Source: JACRLW01 sp050181465
Lineage (GTDB): Bacteria > Planctomycetota > UBA1135 > UBA2386
Length of the DNA: 64,000 nt
Reading direction: 5' to 3'
Assembly: GCA_050181465.1 (NCBI GenBank)
Contig: JBFXDD010000002.1
Location: 124,001 to 188,000, forward strand
The stretch's first letter is position 1, and the number at the start of each line of letters is the position of its first letter. The translations under genes were made by a program, and so were the position numbers. Positions 23,993 to 33,612 of this stretch are shown in pieces. The notes below the pieces were generated by a model. That model did no database searches. It saw only the letters and a program-made list of their open reading frames with translations, and was not told the origin of the DNA.

Positions 23993-26599
23993 TCAGCGAC
24001 CGTTCATCACGTCGCGGACGTCCGTGATCGTCGCCTTGACCAACACCATCAGCGAGCTGTTCTCGTCGACCACGCCCTCTTGCTTGAAGAAGAAGGAGAG
24101 GAGCGGGATGCGGCCGAGGATCGGCACTTCGGCTCGACGCTCACGGCTGAGCACCTGCCGGAGGCCGCCGATCAGCACTGAGCCTCCATCAGGAACGTCG
24201 ATCGTGGTCGCGAAGGACCGAACGACGAGCTGCGGGAGCTGCAGGGTGACCGGCTGGGTTGTGCCGGCGAGCGAGGTCGAGAAGGTCGGGATCGGGCGAA
24301 CCAGGTCCGCGACCGTCGGCTGCATGCTGAGGCTGATGCGACGACGATCGGCCGACACCGTCGGCTTGACGTCGAGCACGATGCCGTCCTGGATGACGTC
24401 GATCTTGGGATCGGCGATGAAGGCCGCCTGCGCAACTTCGACTTCGAAGTCACGGACGTAGGCCGTCTGGTTGATGATCGAGACGTAACCGCGCTCGTTG
24501 TTGAGCACCGTCAGGTTCTGACCGTTCAGCTCCTGAGCGTCTTGCTTCTTCTCGACCGCGGTGAGGATCGCCTGCAACTCGAGATCGTTGAGGAACGCGA
24601 TGGCCGCGGTCATGCCGCCGTTGGCCGTCAGCGAGCTCCCGAGCGAGGAGGTGAAGCCGTTCTCGGTCCGACCGCGCAGGTCACCGTCTTGGCCGTCGTT
24701 GTAGAAGAAGCCGGAGAAAGGCTTGCCGGCCGGGTCACCCGTGCCCGAGTTGTCGAGACCACGGCTGGCGTTGTTGCTGAGGCCGTTGGTCACGTCGTCG
24801 AGCTGGGCCACGGTGCCCTTGGCGCCGGAGCCGCCCAGACCGCGGAAGTCCACGCCGATCTGCTGCAGGAAGTTCTGACTGACGTTGAGGAACTTCGATT
24901 CGACGGTCACGACCGTCGTGGCAAAGCTACGCAGGTCGTTCAGGATCGTCTCGACGCGGCCGAGCATGGCCGGGTTGGCAGTCACGATGAGATAGCCGCT
25001 CTCGGACTGATCGATCTTGCCGCCGCCATCGGTGTCCCAATAGGTGGGGTCGGTGGCTTCCTTGAGGTTGGAAGCAAGCTTGTCGAGCTCGATGAACGTG
25101 GTCTTCTCATCGCCCTCGCCGCCGGTGCGCGGAACGTCGCTCGAGTCGTCGCCGGTCGGGATGTCGCGGATGCGCGGCGGCAGGAACTGGGTCTTCGCGA
25201 AGATCAGATCGCGGACGTCCATGTAGACGGTCTCGTTCGAGCCACCGGCTTGCGCCTTCGTGGTGATCTGCACGACTCCGTCGCGGACGGTCCAGGCGAG
25301 CTGCGCGCTGCGGCCGGTGACCTGGTTGAGCAGCGAATCGACGGCCATCGGCGCCGTGATGTCCATCACGATCTTGACGGCTTCCGAGTCGATGACCTCA
25401 CGCGCCTCCGGCGTGATGATCATGGACACGCCGGCGATCGCCTGGATGCGCGTCTTGACCTCGTCGACCGTGCCGTCCTCCTCGGTGAAGGAGATGCCGC
25501 TCAGCTTGGTGTCGCGCAGGATCTTGCGCAGCGCGAGATCATCGGGGTTCTCGATGAACTTGGGGCTGGAGGGAGCGACGCGATTGCTCGCGCGGGCCCA
25601 GATCGCAGCGTCGACGGCGAGCACTTCGTTCTGCGGGATGCGCAGGTCCTCTGCCGTCTCGCGCATCTGGCGGATGCGCTGCGCCCAGGCGCGATAGTAT
25701 TCATCCGACCGCGATTCCCGTGCAGCCTTGATCGAGGCGTTGTGGAGTTCGCGGGCGACCTGATTCGAGGGGTCGGCTTCCAGCGCCTTGAATGCGAAGT
25801 CCTGGGCGAGTTGGAAGTTGCGCCGCTCGAAAGCCAAAGTCGCGTTGGCCAAGAGGCCGCCGACCTGTGCACGGATGCGGGCTTCGCGAGCCTCTTCCTG
25901 AGCGCGCAGTTCGGTAGCGGTGCGACGACGGATCTCGTCGCGCTCCGCACGTTCGGCGTCGTCTCGCTTCTTCTCGGCGTCGGCGAGCGCAAGTTTCGCT
26001 CGCGGCTCGAGATCGCCCCAGGCGACGTAGCGGGCGAGGTCGATGTTCCACAGCGCGCGTCGGAAGTCCTCGACCGCACGCGTGAAGTTCTGCTGTGCCA
26101 GCGCCTGCTGTCCGGAGTCCAGCAAGGACAGCACTTCGGCGCGTTGCCGTTCTTCTTGAATGGCGGCGAGTCGGGACTGTTCCTCGGCGAAGGAGGTCAC
26201 CGTTCCTGCCGGCAGACCGAGCTCCGCGGAGACCACGTCGAGCAGGTTCTTCACTCGCGGGTCATCCGGCCGGAGATCGAAGGCCTTCACGAGTTCCAAT
26301 CGCGCGGCTTCCAAGGCCTCGGGCGTACCCCTTCGGCGGAGGCTCTCTGCCCGCTCGAGGTAGTCCTCGAGCAGCAGGCGATTGCGTTGTGCTTGCAGGG
26401 AGTTGTCTTGATCTCCGCTGCCCGGAACGGGCGTTGGGTCCTGCGTAGACCCGCCAGCCGCGTTGCCGCGGCCAGTCGGTGTCGTGGCTTCGCCGCCGTT
26501 CCCTGCATCTCCCGACGAGTCGGTCGCAGAACAGGCGGAGAATCCGAACAGGAGAGCAGAGATCGAAGCTGCTAGGAGGCTTTGACGATCGAGCTTCAT
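23993..26599 (-). CDS. Secretin-family outer membrane lipoprotein (second of two)
   Basis: The 868-residue protein starts MKLDRQ and has a lipobox (FSAC, Cys about residue 23). A helical repeat region (about 60-310, TPR-like) follows. An N0/STN-type domain comes next (TVDEVKTRIQAIAGVSMIITPE, SLLNQVTGRSAQLAWTVRDG), then N-domain repeats. The C-terminal secretin domain has VVTVESKFLNVS, GGSVLIGGLRQV and PILGRIPLLSFFF. Secretins form gated multimeric rings for type II/III secretion, type IV pili or phage release, but the TPR front end is not standard for GspD or PilQ. It shares the architecture of the secretin at 33684-36380 and follows an ExbB/ExbD/ExbD set. A hairpin terminator stands between exbD and this gene, so it probably has its own promoter in the 26600-26950 gap. 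Confidence 0.88.
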   Translation of the reverse strand: MKLDRQSLLAASISALLFGFSACSATDSSGDAGNGGEATTPTGRGNAAGGSTQDPTPVPGSGDQDNSLQAQRNRLLLEDYLERAESLRRRGTPEALEAARLELVKAFDLRPDDPRVKNLLDVVSAELGLPAGTVTSFAEEQSRLAAIQEERQRAEVLSLLDSGQQALAQQNFTRAVEDFRRALWNIDLARYVAWGDLEPRAKLALADAEKKRDDAERAERDEIRRRTATELRAQEEAREARIRAQVGGLLANATLAFERRNFQLAQDFAFKALEADPSNQVARELHNASIKAARESRSDEYYRAWAQRIRQMRETAEDLRIPQNEVLAVDAAIWARASNRVAPSSPKFIENPDDLALRKILRDTKLSGISFTEEDGTVDEVKTRIQAIAGVSMIITPEAREVIDSEAVKIVMDITAPMAVDSLLNQVTGRSAQLAWTVRDGVVQITTKAQAGGSNETVYMDVRDLIFAKTQFLPPRIRDIPTGDDSSDVPRTGGEGDEKTTFIELDKLASNLKEATDPTYWDTDGGGKIDQSESGYLIVTANPAMLGRVETILNDLRSFATTVVTVESKFLNVSQNFLQQIGVDFRGLGGSGAKGTVAQLDDVTNGLSNNASRGLDNSGTGDPAGKPFSGFFYNDGQDGDLRGRTENGFTSSLGSSLTANGGMTAAIAFLNDLELQAILTAVEKKQDAQELNGQNLTVLNNERGYVSIINQTAYVRDFEVEVAQAAFIADPKIDVIQDGIVLDVKPTVSADRRRISLSMQPTVADLVRPIPTFSTSLAGTTQPVTLQLPQLVVRSFATTIDVPDGGSVLIGGLRQVLSRERRAEVPILGRIPLLSFFFKQEGVVDENSSLMVLVKATITDVRDVMNGR

Positions 26600-26951
26600 C
26601 GTGATGAGGCTTCCGGGCGGCGCGCGCGACGACCGCGTTGGGACTTCAGGCCAAGGACGTTGGACGTCTCCGTGTCGTTTGCGGGAGCGACCCGAATCGA
26701 ACCGAGCATGGGACGACCGACATCGAAGGACGGGACAAGGGGGCTCGCGCCGGATGCAGAACGAGGGGTGATCCTGCGGCGCGAGGGCCAAAAGCTAGCG
26801 AGCCGGACCTGCCGGTGCCAGGACGAAGTCCGCGTGATTCTTCGTCGTTCGCCGTCGAATTTTGCCCTCGGCGTTGGCTCGAAGAACACGACCGCAAACC
26901 GGCACCTCGGCAGCCGTCCGGGCGCGCGCTGGGAGAACGTATCGACGTGAG

Positions 26952-26963
26952 CTAGCCCGGAAC
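26952..26963. repeat. Possible end fragment of the palindromic repeat
   Basis: CTAGCCCGGAAC matches the outer end of the 184-bp palindromes, without the body. It adjoins the hairpin at 26967. In the rest of the 458-bp gap between the exbD stop and the secretin start I see no gene. Confidence 0.3.
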
Positions 26964-26966
26964 GCA

Positions 26967-27002
26967 ATCAGCCCGAGGGTCCGTCGGGACCATCGGGCTG
27001 AT
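26967..27002 (-). terminator. Hairpin terminator after the exbB-exbD genes
   Basis: ATCAGCCCGA (26967-26976) pairs perfectly with TCGGGCTGAT (26993-27002), and GGTCC pairs with GGACC inside, with one mismatch between them and a four-base loop. It lies 54 bases past the stop of the last exbD gene. On the minus strand it is followed by TGCGTTCC, a weak T run. Confidence 0.7.
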
Positions 27003-27056
27003 GGGGGGGCCGGCCAAGGTCGGCCGGCGCGAAGTGATCCTCGCGGACCGGTCGGC

Positions 27057-27620
27057 TCAGCGCTTCGCGGGTGCCGGGCCGCGACCGCCGCCGAAGTTGA
27101 GTTCTTCGAAGCCGATCGCCTTCACGCGGTCGACGACCTGGGCGACGTCGCCGTAGGTCGTGCCCGGCTGGGGTTCGATCACCACCGGGATGAGCTTGCG
27201 CTTCCCGGGGTTCATGGCATCGGGAACCATGCTGGAAGCGGGGTCTGCTTTGATCTTCTCCAGTGCCTTCTCGAACTTGTCCAGTTGGTCGAAGGGGGTG
27301 GCGTTGATCGCATACTTCACGCGGTGGCCGATGTAGGCCCACGCGGTCGGATTGCCCTTTTCATCGAATTCCTTCTGGTTCTGTCGACGGGGCGTCTTCT
27401 GCCCCATCTCGACGAGTTCGATTCGCAGCGACAGTTGCTCCTGCGGCTCGACTTTGAAGTTCTGCGAGCCCTTGTCCTTGGGCAGGAAGGCTTGCAGCTT
27501 CGATTCGAGCGACTTGAACTCGATACAGAGGAAGAAAATGATCAGAAGGAAGACGCAGTCGATCATCGGCGTGAGATCGAGCTTGGCTTCTTGTTGGGCG
27601 TCGTCGAGATGGCTAGCCAT
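27057..27620 (-). CDS. ExbD/TolR-family protein (second)
   Basis: The 187-residue protein has the ExbD plan: a short cytoplasmic N-terminus, then LDLTPMIDCVFLLIIFFLC, in which the Asp is the proton-carrying residue, then a periplasmic domain. That domain ends PGTTYGDVAQVVDRVKAIGF, as in ExbD/TolR folds. It lies 69 bp downstream of another exbD and 742 bp downstream of exbB, on the same strand. ExbB-ExbD complexes use proton motive force to drive work across the periplasm. The C-terminal GGGRGPAPAKR tail is low complexity. The periplasmic part is longer than in E. coli ExbD. Confidence 0.9.
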   Translation of the reverse strand: MASHLDDAQQEAKLDLTPMIDCVFLLIIFFLCIEFKSLESKLQAFLPKDKGSQNFKVEPQEQLSLRIELVEMGQKTPRRQNQKEFDEKGNPTAWAYIGHRVKYAINATPFDQLDKFEKALEKIKADPASSMVPDAMNPGKRKLIPVVIEPQPGTTYGDVAQVVDRVKAIGFEELNFGGGRGPAPAKR

Positions 27621-27689
27621 GGAATGAAAGTTCCTTGCTCAGTCCGAAGTTTGGGGTTGGTACCGAAGGACGAATGGATCCGCCCTCGC

Positions 27690-28226
27690 TCACTTTCCTT
27701 CAGCGAGCCGCTGAAGCATTCTGGCTTCCTTGTCCTTGTCGCTCAGCGCCAACTCGATCTTGTAGAACGCGGCGTCGGGCTGGCTGCAGGAGGTCATGAA
27801 CACGCCGACCCAGTGCCACTCGGTCCACTTGTCGGCTCGGACGAGCACGGGGTCCTCCACGAGAGTGACCATCTTGCCGCCGATGTTCTCCTGCTTGGTT
27901 TCCTTGACGACGGTGTTCTTCCACTCCAGGAGCAGCTTGCGGATCTGCTCGGGAGCTTCCTTCTCCGAGTGCTTGCGCGGATCGAAGAACGGATTCTTCC
28001 GGTAGATGATCCGACCATCCTGAGTGATGTTCGCGATCGGACGAACGTCCGGCGGTTTGTTGTCGGGCGCCGCCTTCTCTGCCTTCGGCAGGATGAGGTC
28101 TTCCAGCTCCTTCTGGCTCAGGTCGATGACCAGAACGAAGAAGATCATGAGCAAGAAGACGCAGTCGATCATGGGCGTCATGTCCATCTCGACTTCCTGG
28201 TTCGCCTTGGCGGATGCTTTGGCCAT
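27690..28226 (-). CDS. ExbD/TolR-family protein (first)
   Basis: The 178-residue protein has the same layout as its neighbour: EMDMTPMIDCVFLLMIFFVLV near the N-terminus with the membrane Asp, then a periplasmic domain. That domain differs strongly from the second ExbD in length and content (DPVLVRADKWTEWHWVGVFMTSC). The two are thus probably not redundant copies but parts of a mixed dimer, which occurs in other ExbB-ExbD-ExbD operons. It follows exbB with a 135-bp gap of GC-rich hairpins. No periplasmic peptidoglycan-binding OmpA-type motif is seen. Confidence 0.9.
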   Translation of the reverse strand: MAKASAKANQEVEMDMTPMIDCVFLLMIFFVLVIDLSQKELEDLILPKAEKAAPDNKPPDVRPIANITQDGRIIYRKNPFFDPRKHSEKEAPEQIRKLLLEWKNTVVKETKQENIGGKMVTLVEDPVLVRADKWTEWHWVGVFMTSCSQPDAAFYKIELALSDKDKEARMLQRLAEGK

Positions 28227-28361
28227 GGTGGTGCGTCCTCGATAAGTGGGGTAGGGGGAGCCCCGCGATCACGACCGGCAAGGCCGGACGGAACCGCTAC
28301 GGCAAACGGCGGTGGGGGCTCTTGGGTTCAAAACTGCGGCCGGGCTGCGACCGCACCTTGA

Positions 28362-29102
28362 TCAGGCCTTGGTGCCCCCGGGGGAGGAACGGAACCGCTC
28401 GAAGAGGTCCTCGGCAATCGCGTTCACTTCGATCGTGGTGCGGACGACGCGGTTGCGGAAGGTGAAGAAGAACGCCGCGGTCGGGAGGGCCACGACGAGG
28501 CCGAAGATCGTCGTCACGAGCGCCAGCTTGATACCGCCGGCAAGGTCGGACGGCTGAACCGAACCGCCGGCATCCGCGATCTGACCGAAGGTCACGAACA
28601 TGCCCGACACCGTGCCGAGCAGTCCGAGCATCGGGGCGGAGGCCGAGATCAGCGACAACCAGCCGATCTTCTGGAAGAGCTTGACCGTCTCCTCCTCCTC
28701 CATTTCGCGAACGCTCATCTGCACGGTCTCGAAGGAGTGACCGAGCTTGGACAGGCCGGCCTGCACCACGTTGGTGAGGTAGTTGCGATCGCTCTCGCAG
28801 AGGTCCATCGCCTCCTGGAACTGCTCGGCCTCGAACAGGGCTTCCAGTTCGTCGATCACGTCCGGCGGCGCAAGCTTGTCGCGCTTGATCGAGACGAAGT
28901 TCTCGATGATGAGGGCCACGGCGACGATCGACAGCGCGACGATCACGTAACCGATCGTTCCTGCGTTGGCGAAAGCCTCGACGACGGCGTTCTTTGACGG
29001 CGGCTTGTCCGCGGCGGCGTCTTGCGCGAAGGCAGTGCCGGCGAGGGTCAGCGGAGCGAGGTAGGTCAACAGACCGGAGAACAGGTTCGACTTGCGAATC
29101 AT
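28362..29102 (-). CDS. ExbB/TolQ/MotA-family proton channel protein
   Basis: The 246-residue protein begins with a cleavable signal peptide (cleavage near AFA-QDA), as in ExbB proteins of the extended type. Membrane segment one is at about 50-72 (IGYVIVALSIVAVALIIE). The cytoplasmic stretch holds REMEEEETVKLFQKIGWLSL. Segments two and three form the conserved core (ASAPMLGLLGTVSGMFVTF and LALVTTIFGLVVALPTAAFF). The conserved GLLGTVxGM motif is intact. With the two ExbD proteins downstream it should form a proton-driven stator. Its partner may be the secretins or repeat proteins in this cluster rather than TonB or TolA, which I do not see. Confidence 0.93.
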   Translation of the reverse strand: MIRKSNLFSGLLTYLAPLTLAGTAFAQDAAADKPPSKNAVVEAFANAGTIGYVIVALSIVAVALIIENFVSIKRDKLAPPDVIDELEALFEAEQFQEAMDLCESDRNYLTNVVQAGLSKLGHSFETVQMSVREMEEEETVKLFQKIGWLSLISASAPMLGLLGTVSGMFVTFGQIADAGGSVQPSDLAGGIKLALVTTIFGLVVALPTAAFFFTFRNRVVRTTIEVNAIAEDLFERFRSSPGGTKA

Positions 29103-29260
29103 GGGTTCGAGGGGAGCTGGAACCGGGCGGACGGAACTGCGAGGGAAGTCAGCAACCGACCGGGGGACTTCGAGGGGCTGGAAGAGTGTGCGCAGCCGGG
29201 CGTCGCTTGGGAAGCCCCTGCTGTGCGGAAGGTGGAAAAAGGAAACCGCGGCCGCAGGTG

Positions 29261-30400
29261 TCAGCGCTTGAGTTCGGCGGCAGCGAGTGCGGCCCAGCGA
29301 GTGTCGGCGTACTCGCGAGTCACGGTCTCGAAATACTCGGCGGCTCGCGTCTGGACGTTCGGACCATCGCGATCGGGGCCGAGTGCCAGGAGAATGAGAC
29401 CGGAGTAGTAGAGCGACTTGGCAGTGGCGGCCGCTGCGACGTCGTCGAGAAGGTTGGCGTCCGCGAAGGCGATCTGGGCCTTGCGGAGATCGTCGCCGCT
29501 ACCGCCGGACTTCGCCTGCAGATAGATGGCTTCGCCTTCGCCGGCCTTGGCTGCTGCCCGAATGGCGTCGGAGGTGGCGCGCCGGCCGACCTCGTCTCGG
29601 AAGTAGCTCAGCGCGTCGGCGAACTTGCCCTGCTGGATCATCGATTCACCGGTGCCAACGAGCGCTTCCGCTTCGATCGCGATGGCCTCTTCGCTCTTGC
29701 GCTCCGCTTCGCTCAGCGCGCCGAGTGCCGTGGCAGCCGAAGCGAAGGTCGCGCGTGCGTTGGCAAAATCGCCGCGCGCCATCTGCGCGTTCGCGAGGCC
29801 GAGCTTCCCACGCGCACCCCAGATTGCCGACCAGCCGTTCCCGACCGCGTCGTCGGCGAGCTTCTTGAAGGTGCCTTCCGCTTCGGGGAACGCTTCCGCG
29901 CTGACCTGCGCGCGGCCCAGCGCCATCAGCGCGTCGGGCATACGCAGCGCGTCGGCATTCGAACCGATCCAGGCTTCGAGGCGGCGTGAGGCCTCGGCAG
30001 CCGCAGCCTTGTCCCGAGCGGAACCCCGCTGGAGGGCTTCGGCGGCGAGGAACTCGAACTCGGCCTTGAGCGGCGCGCGTCCGGTCTTGCCGGCGGCCGC
30101 CATGAAGAGGTTGGCAGCGCCGGCGGCATCCCCGGCTCGCATCGCGGCCTTGGCCTGGGCGACCTCTTCTGGTTGTCCGCCCCACTCGATGTCGAGCACG
30201 AGGACGGTCGGAATCTCCGATGCTTCGGCCTTGCGCTTGTAGTGCACGGCGGTGGCTGTCGCGCTGGTGATCTCGACGCCGCGCAGGCGACGACCGTCTC
30301 GCAGCGAGATGACGTCGGTGCCGGAGTCCTGGGCGAGCACCTGCGGAGCGCACAGCGCGGTGAGGACGGTCATCGTGACCAGAGCGGGGATGAGCTTCAT
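29261..30400 (-). CDS. Secreted helical-repeat (TPR-like) protein of the secretin/ExbBD cluster
   Basis: The 379-residue protein starts MKLIPALVTMTVLTALCAPQ and has a signal peptide cleaved near VLA-QDS. A small beta domain follows (ISLRDGRRLRGVEI), of a kind that recurs in the DUF481 gene at 37376. The rest is Ala-rich helices in pairs of about 34 residues (KAAMRAGDAAGAANLFMAAA, MIQQGKFADALSYFRDEV), which look like TPRs. It probably resides in the periplasm. A start at 30478 overlaps the stop of the previous gene as ATGA and would add 26 residues before the signal peptide; I prefer 30400 for the clean signal but cannot exclude coupling. exbB starts 158 bp downstream. Confidence 0.8.
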   Translation of the reverse strand: MKLIPALVTMTVLTALCAPQVLAQDSGTDVISLRDGRRLRGVEITSATATAVHYKRKAEASEIPTVLVLDIEWGGQPEEVAQAKAAMRAGDAAGAANLFMAAAGKTGRAPLKAEFEFLAAEALQRGSARDKAAAAEASRRLEAWIGSNADALRMPDALMALGRAQVSAEAFPEAEGTFKKLADDAVGNGWSAIWGARGKLGLANAQMARGDFANARATFASAATALGALSEAERKSEEAIAIEAEALVGTGESMIQQGKFADALSYFRDEVGRRATSDAIRAAAKAGEGEAIYLQAKSGGSGDDLRKAQIAFADANLLDDVAAAATAKSLYYSGLILLALGPDRDGPNVQTRAAEYFETVTREYADTRWAALAAAELKR

Positions 30401-30474
30401 CGTCGACGAGAGTTGCGGAGTGATGAGGTTGCGACGTGTCGTAGCGGTGCGCGCAGGTGAGGGGTCCGACATCG

Positions 30475-33363
30475 TCATCGCTGGCTGTAGACCGCCTGGA
30501 AGAGGTTGTAGATGCGCATCCCTTCCGGGCCGTAGGACTTCAACCTTGCGAAGTCGTCGAGAATGGTCTTCGCGGTGTTGTAGATGGTGTTCGCGTAAGC
30601 CACGAACTTGCTGTCTTTGCGCGAGGCGCGCTTCGCCAGCATGAACGCCTCGAGATGGTACTCGTACCACTCGAGCGAGTAGTCCTCGACGCCGCGATTC
30701 GGATTGAGCGCGTAGCGCCGATACTCGACCCAGTAGCGCTCATATGCGGGGATGGGGTCATCCATCCCGAGGATCTCCTGCGTGTTGCCGCGAGCGTCGA
30801 ACTGGAACCAGCCACCCTGGGCCAAGCTCAGTAGGCGCTTCACCGGGTAGTTGGGCCGATCCTTGCGAGCTTCGTCGGCCGCCGTCAGGAAGCGCACCGC
30901 GTCTTCGAACTTGTCGCCCTGTCGCATCAGCGCTTCGCCGACTGCAGGCAGAATCCAATTCTCGACGTTGCTCTTCTGCTTTGGATCCTCGCCGAAGACC
31001 TCGATTCCGCGGCGACCCAACTTCTCGAGCGACTTCCAATCGGAGAGGCTCTTCGCCAGGACGACGCCGGAATAGATCACGTCGAACGCGGGTGACGTCG
31101 CCGTGTCGTTGTAATCGAGCACCATGGCCAGGGCCGCGCGTCGCGCGGTCTGCAGCCTCTGAAGGACGGGTTCGAAGGTCTTGGCATCAGCACCCTTGGC
31201 GATGAGCGCCTTCTCCTCTTCCTCGATGGCCTTCACGTTGTCCCAGTGCGCCTTGAAGATCGCGGTCGAGAGGCCAGGCAGGAGCGAACTCTTCGGGTTC
31301 AGGGCCCGCAAGGTTCGGTAGTTCTCCTCGGCCTTGGCGATGCGGCCTGTCTGAGCCTGCATTCGCGCCATCATGTCGTAGCCGCTCGCGGCGAGTTCCT
31401 CCTCGCGCTTGCCGCGCTCTTCGATGAAGCGATTCAGGTCGGCGATGATCGCGTCGAAGCGGGTTGGATCGGCCGCCTTGCCGGTCGAGCCGGTCGCTTC
31501 CAGATAGTCGATGTACGACGACCAGAACACGACCTTCGCGACTGCGGACTCGCGGGTGGTCTGCAACTCTCGTGAGTCCAGCTTCGCCGCCGGAGTCTCT
31601 ATCCACGCCAGGTAGTCCTTGATCGCGGCACGAGCCTTCGGGATGTCGCCGGCGCGTTGCCAGATCTGCGGCAGCAGAGACTGTGCAGGTTCGTAGAACG
31701 GCGTGCCGACCGGGATGCGCGCGAGAGCGGCGGCCGCCTCGGGGAACTTGGCCTCGGTGATGAGCCGATTGGCTTCCTTGTAGAGACCCTTGGCCTCGCC
31801 GCCCGGGCCGCCGTACTCGGGCACGTAACGATCGAGGATCTGGCCGCCGATCTCGGTGAGAGCCGGAGTCATCTCCTTCGCATCGCGGGTGAACAGATTC
31901 CATGCGCGCTCGAGGTCGTCACAGACGTCCGAGGCACGCTCCTTGTCGTCCTTCCCGTGCAGTTCGAGACCGCGCATAGCCGCGCGGACGGACTCCAGGT
32001 AGCGCTTCTGCAAGGCAAAGGCTCGCGACATGAGCTGCCAGGCTTCCAGGCCGGAGCTTGCCTTCTCTGCGTCGTCCATCGCCGCGTACGCGCGCTTGAG
32101 CCCACGAGTCGCTCGCTCGTACTCCCGCTCTTGGTACGCGCCCTTGGCGACTTCGAAGAGGAGCGCGCCGTTGACCGCGCTGCCGCCTTCCAGGATGTCG
32201 CGAAGCGCATTCTTCGCCCGCACGCCGATGATGTCGCTCGGGTGCTTGCTGTTGACGAGCGCGACTTGCTCCAGCGCCTTCGCGACCAACTCGGGCTTGC
32301 CGGACTCGGCCATCGCGCGAGCTTCGGTCAGGAACACCGGATGTCCGAAACGGGGGTGCGCCACGTCGAACGGATCCGCTCCCTTCTCGCCGTACTTCGT
32401 CAGGTCATCGCGGAACTGCTGGCAGAGGGCCAGGGCTTCGTCGATTCGCCCGAGGTTGAAGAGCGTCTCCGCCGAACGGTCGTAGCACTCTTGCGCGAGG
32501 TTGAACATCGACTCGCGGATCTCCGCGGGAAGTTCGATCTCCTCCGAGTCGAGGGCGTTGTGGATCGTGGCGAGCGTGTCCTTGTAGTCGCTCACGGCGC
32601 TTTCCATGTCGCCGAGCACTTCGTTCGACTTCGCCATCTCGAACCAAGCGCGCTGACCGAGCAAGGTTTCTTCGCCGACGTCGAGGATCAGCTCTTCGAA
32701 GGTCTCACGCGCGACGTCGACCAGCGTCTTTCGATCGGCGGCGTCGGCCACGCGCGCAGCTTCTCGCTGCAGCATGGCCTGGTAGAGCCACGCAACGTAG
32801 AAGTCGCGCTGCGCGGACGAGCCGTCCTCATTGCGCTTGCTGCGCAGCTTTTCTCGCACCTGCTTGGCGGCATCGATTCCGTCGCGGAACACCGAGCCGG
32901 CGTTCTCGCGCAGATCCGGCAGTTTGTCCGGAGCATCTTGCGCCGCGATCTCCAGTTCTTCGATCAGGAACTGGCCGTAGTCGAAGCTCGCCTCGAGCAG
33001 GGTTCGCCGAGCTTGGTCGCCGACCGGTTCGTTGCCGTAGGCAGCAATGAACTCCTTGCTCGACTCGACCGCTTCACGGAACAGCCGTCGCCGTTCCTCC
33101 GGGCGCGAATCGACACGCGCGCCGAGCAGCGAGACGTCGATTCCCAACTGGCGCACGGCCTTGGCCGCATCGGTGTCGCGGTACTCCTTCTGGAGCGCTT
33201 CGACTTGGTCCTTGGCCAGGGAGATGAAACCCAGGTCGGATGCCAGCTTGCGAACGAACTCGAGTTCGCGCTCGATGGCGGGGGAATTCTGGGCGAAGAG
33301 TTGCGCGGAACTGGCGACCATGAGGCCGCACAGCACCGCAAACGCGGGCCGTGGAGTCGACAT
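30475..33363 (-). CDS. Large secreted TPR-like repeat protein of the secretin/ExbBD cluster
   Basis: The 962-residue protein begins MSTPRPAFAVLCGLMVASSA with a signal peptide cleaved near LFA-QNS. The remainder is one long superhelix of helix pairs with recurring TPR signs such as EALALCQQFRDDL, FPEAAAALARIPVGTPFYEP and AYQEREYERATRGLKRAYAA. No enzymatic motif is visible. Such solenoids scaffold complexes in the periplasm. It lies between secretin one (terminator in between) and the smaller repeat protein, with which it overlaps by four bases if that gene starts at 30478. The start at 33363 is chosen for the signal peptide; the frame extends 50 codons upstream with Arg/Pro-rich, unlikely sequence. 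Confidence 0.85.
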   Translation of the reverse strand: MSTPRPAFAVLCGLMVASSAQLFAQNSPAIERELEFVRKLASDLGFISLAKDQVEALQKEYRDTDAAKAVRQLGIDVSLLGARVDSRPEERRRLFREAVESSKEFIAAYGNEPVGDQARRTLLEASFDYGQFLIEELEIAAQDAPDKLPDLRENAGSVFRDGIDAAKQVREKLRSKRNEDGSSAQRDFYVAWLYQAMLQREAARVADAADRKTLVDVARETFEELILDVGEETLLGQRAWFEMAKSNEVLGDMESAVSDYKDTLATIHNALDSEEIELPAEIRESMFNLAQECYDRSAETLFNLGRIDEALALCQQFRDDLTKYGEKGADPFDVAHPRFGHPVFLTEARAMAESGKPELVAKALEQVALVNSKHPSDIIGVRAKNALRDILEGGSAVNGALLFEVAKGAYQEREYERATRGLKRAYAAMDDAEKASSGLEAWQLMSRAFALQKRYLESVRAAMRGLELHGKDDKERASDVCDDLERAWNLFTRDAKEMTPALTEIGGQILDRYVPEYGGPGGEAKGLYKEANRLITEAKFPEAAAALARIPVGTPFYEPAQSLLPQIWQRAGDIPKARAAIKDYLAWIETPAAKLDSRELQTTRESAVAKVVFWSSYIDYLEATGSTGKAADPTRFDAIIADLNRFIEERGKREEELAASGYDMMARMQAQTGRIAKAEENYRTLRALNPKSSLLPGLSTAIFKAHWDNVKAIEEEEKALIAKGADAKTFEPVLQRLQTARRAALAMVLDYNDTATSPAFDVIYSGVVLAKSLSDWKSLEKLGRRGIEVFGEDPKQKSNVENWILPAVGEALMRQGDKFEDAVRFLTAADEARKDRPNYPVKRLLSLAQGGWFQFDARGNTQEILGMDDPIPAYERYWVEYRRYALNPNRGVEDYSLEWYEYHLEAFMLAKRASRKDSKFVAYANTIYNTAKTILDDFARLKSYGPEGMRIYNLFQAVYSQR

Positions 33364-33582
33364 CGGCGACGGATCGGGGTGCGAAGGTTCGCGCGTGGTT
33401 GCGCGCGGGCGATGGGACCGTGGGCGGGTCGGGGGTCTAGACCGCGCCAGTGAGGAACGGCGGAGTATAGACGCAGGTTGAGCCCAATTCACGTTCGAGC
33501 ATCGACTCTCCAACTGCGAGGGAGGAGCGATCCCTAGCCGGCCTCGAAGTGGCCGACCGTGTCGACGTGCCCAGAAACGCAG

Positions 33583-33612
33583 CGAGGCCGGCGGGTGACC
33601 CCGTCGGCCTCG
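33583..33612 (-). terminator. Hairpin terminator after the first secretin gene
   Basis: CGAGGCCG (33583-33590) pairs with CGGCCTCG (33605-33612); after one mismatch CGGG pairs with CCCG around a four-base loop. It lies 72 bases beyond the secretin stop. On the minus strand CTGCGTTTCTGG follows, similar to the bases after the hairpin at 26967. The 33364-33683 gap has no gene. Confidence 0.65.

Noticed and set aside
28227..28361. Riboswitch or attenuator between exbB and exbD
   Set aside because: Several GC-rich stems are possible but no conserved motif or clear alternative pairing could be seen.
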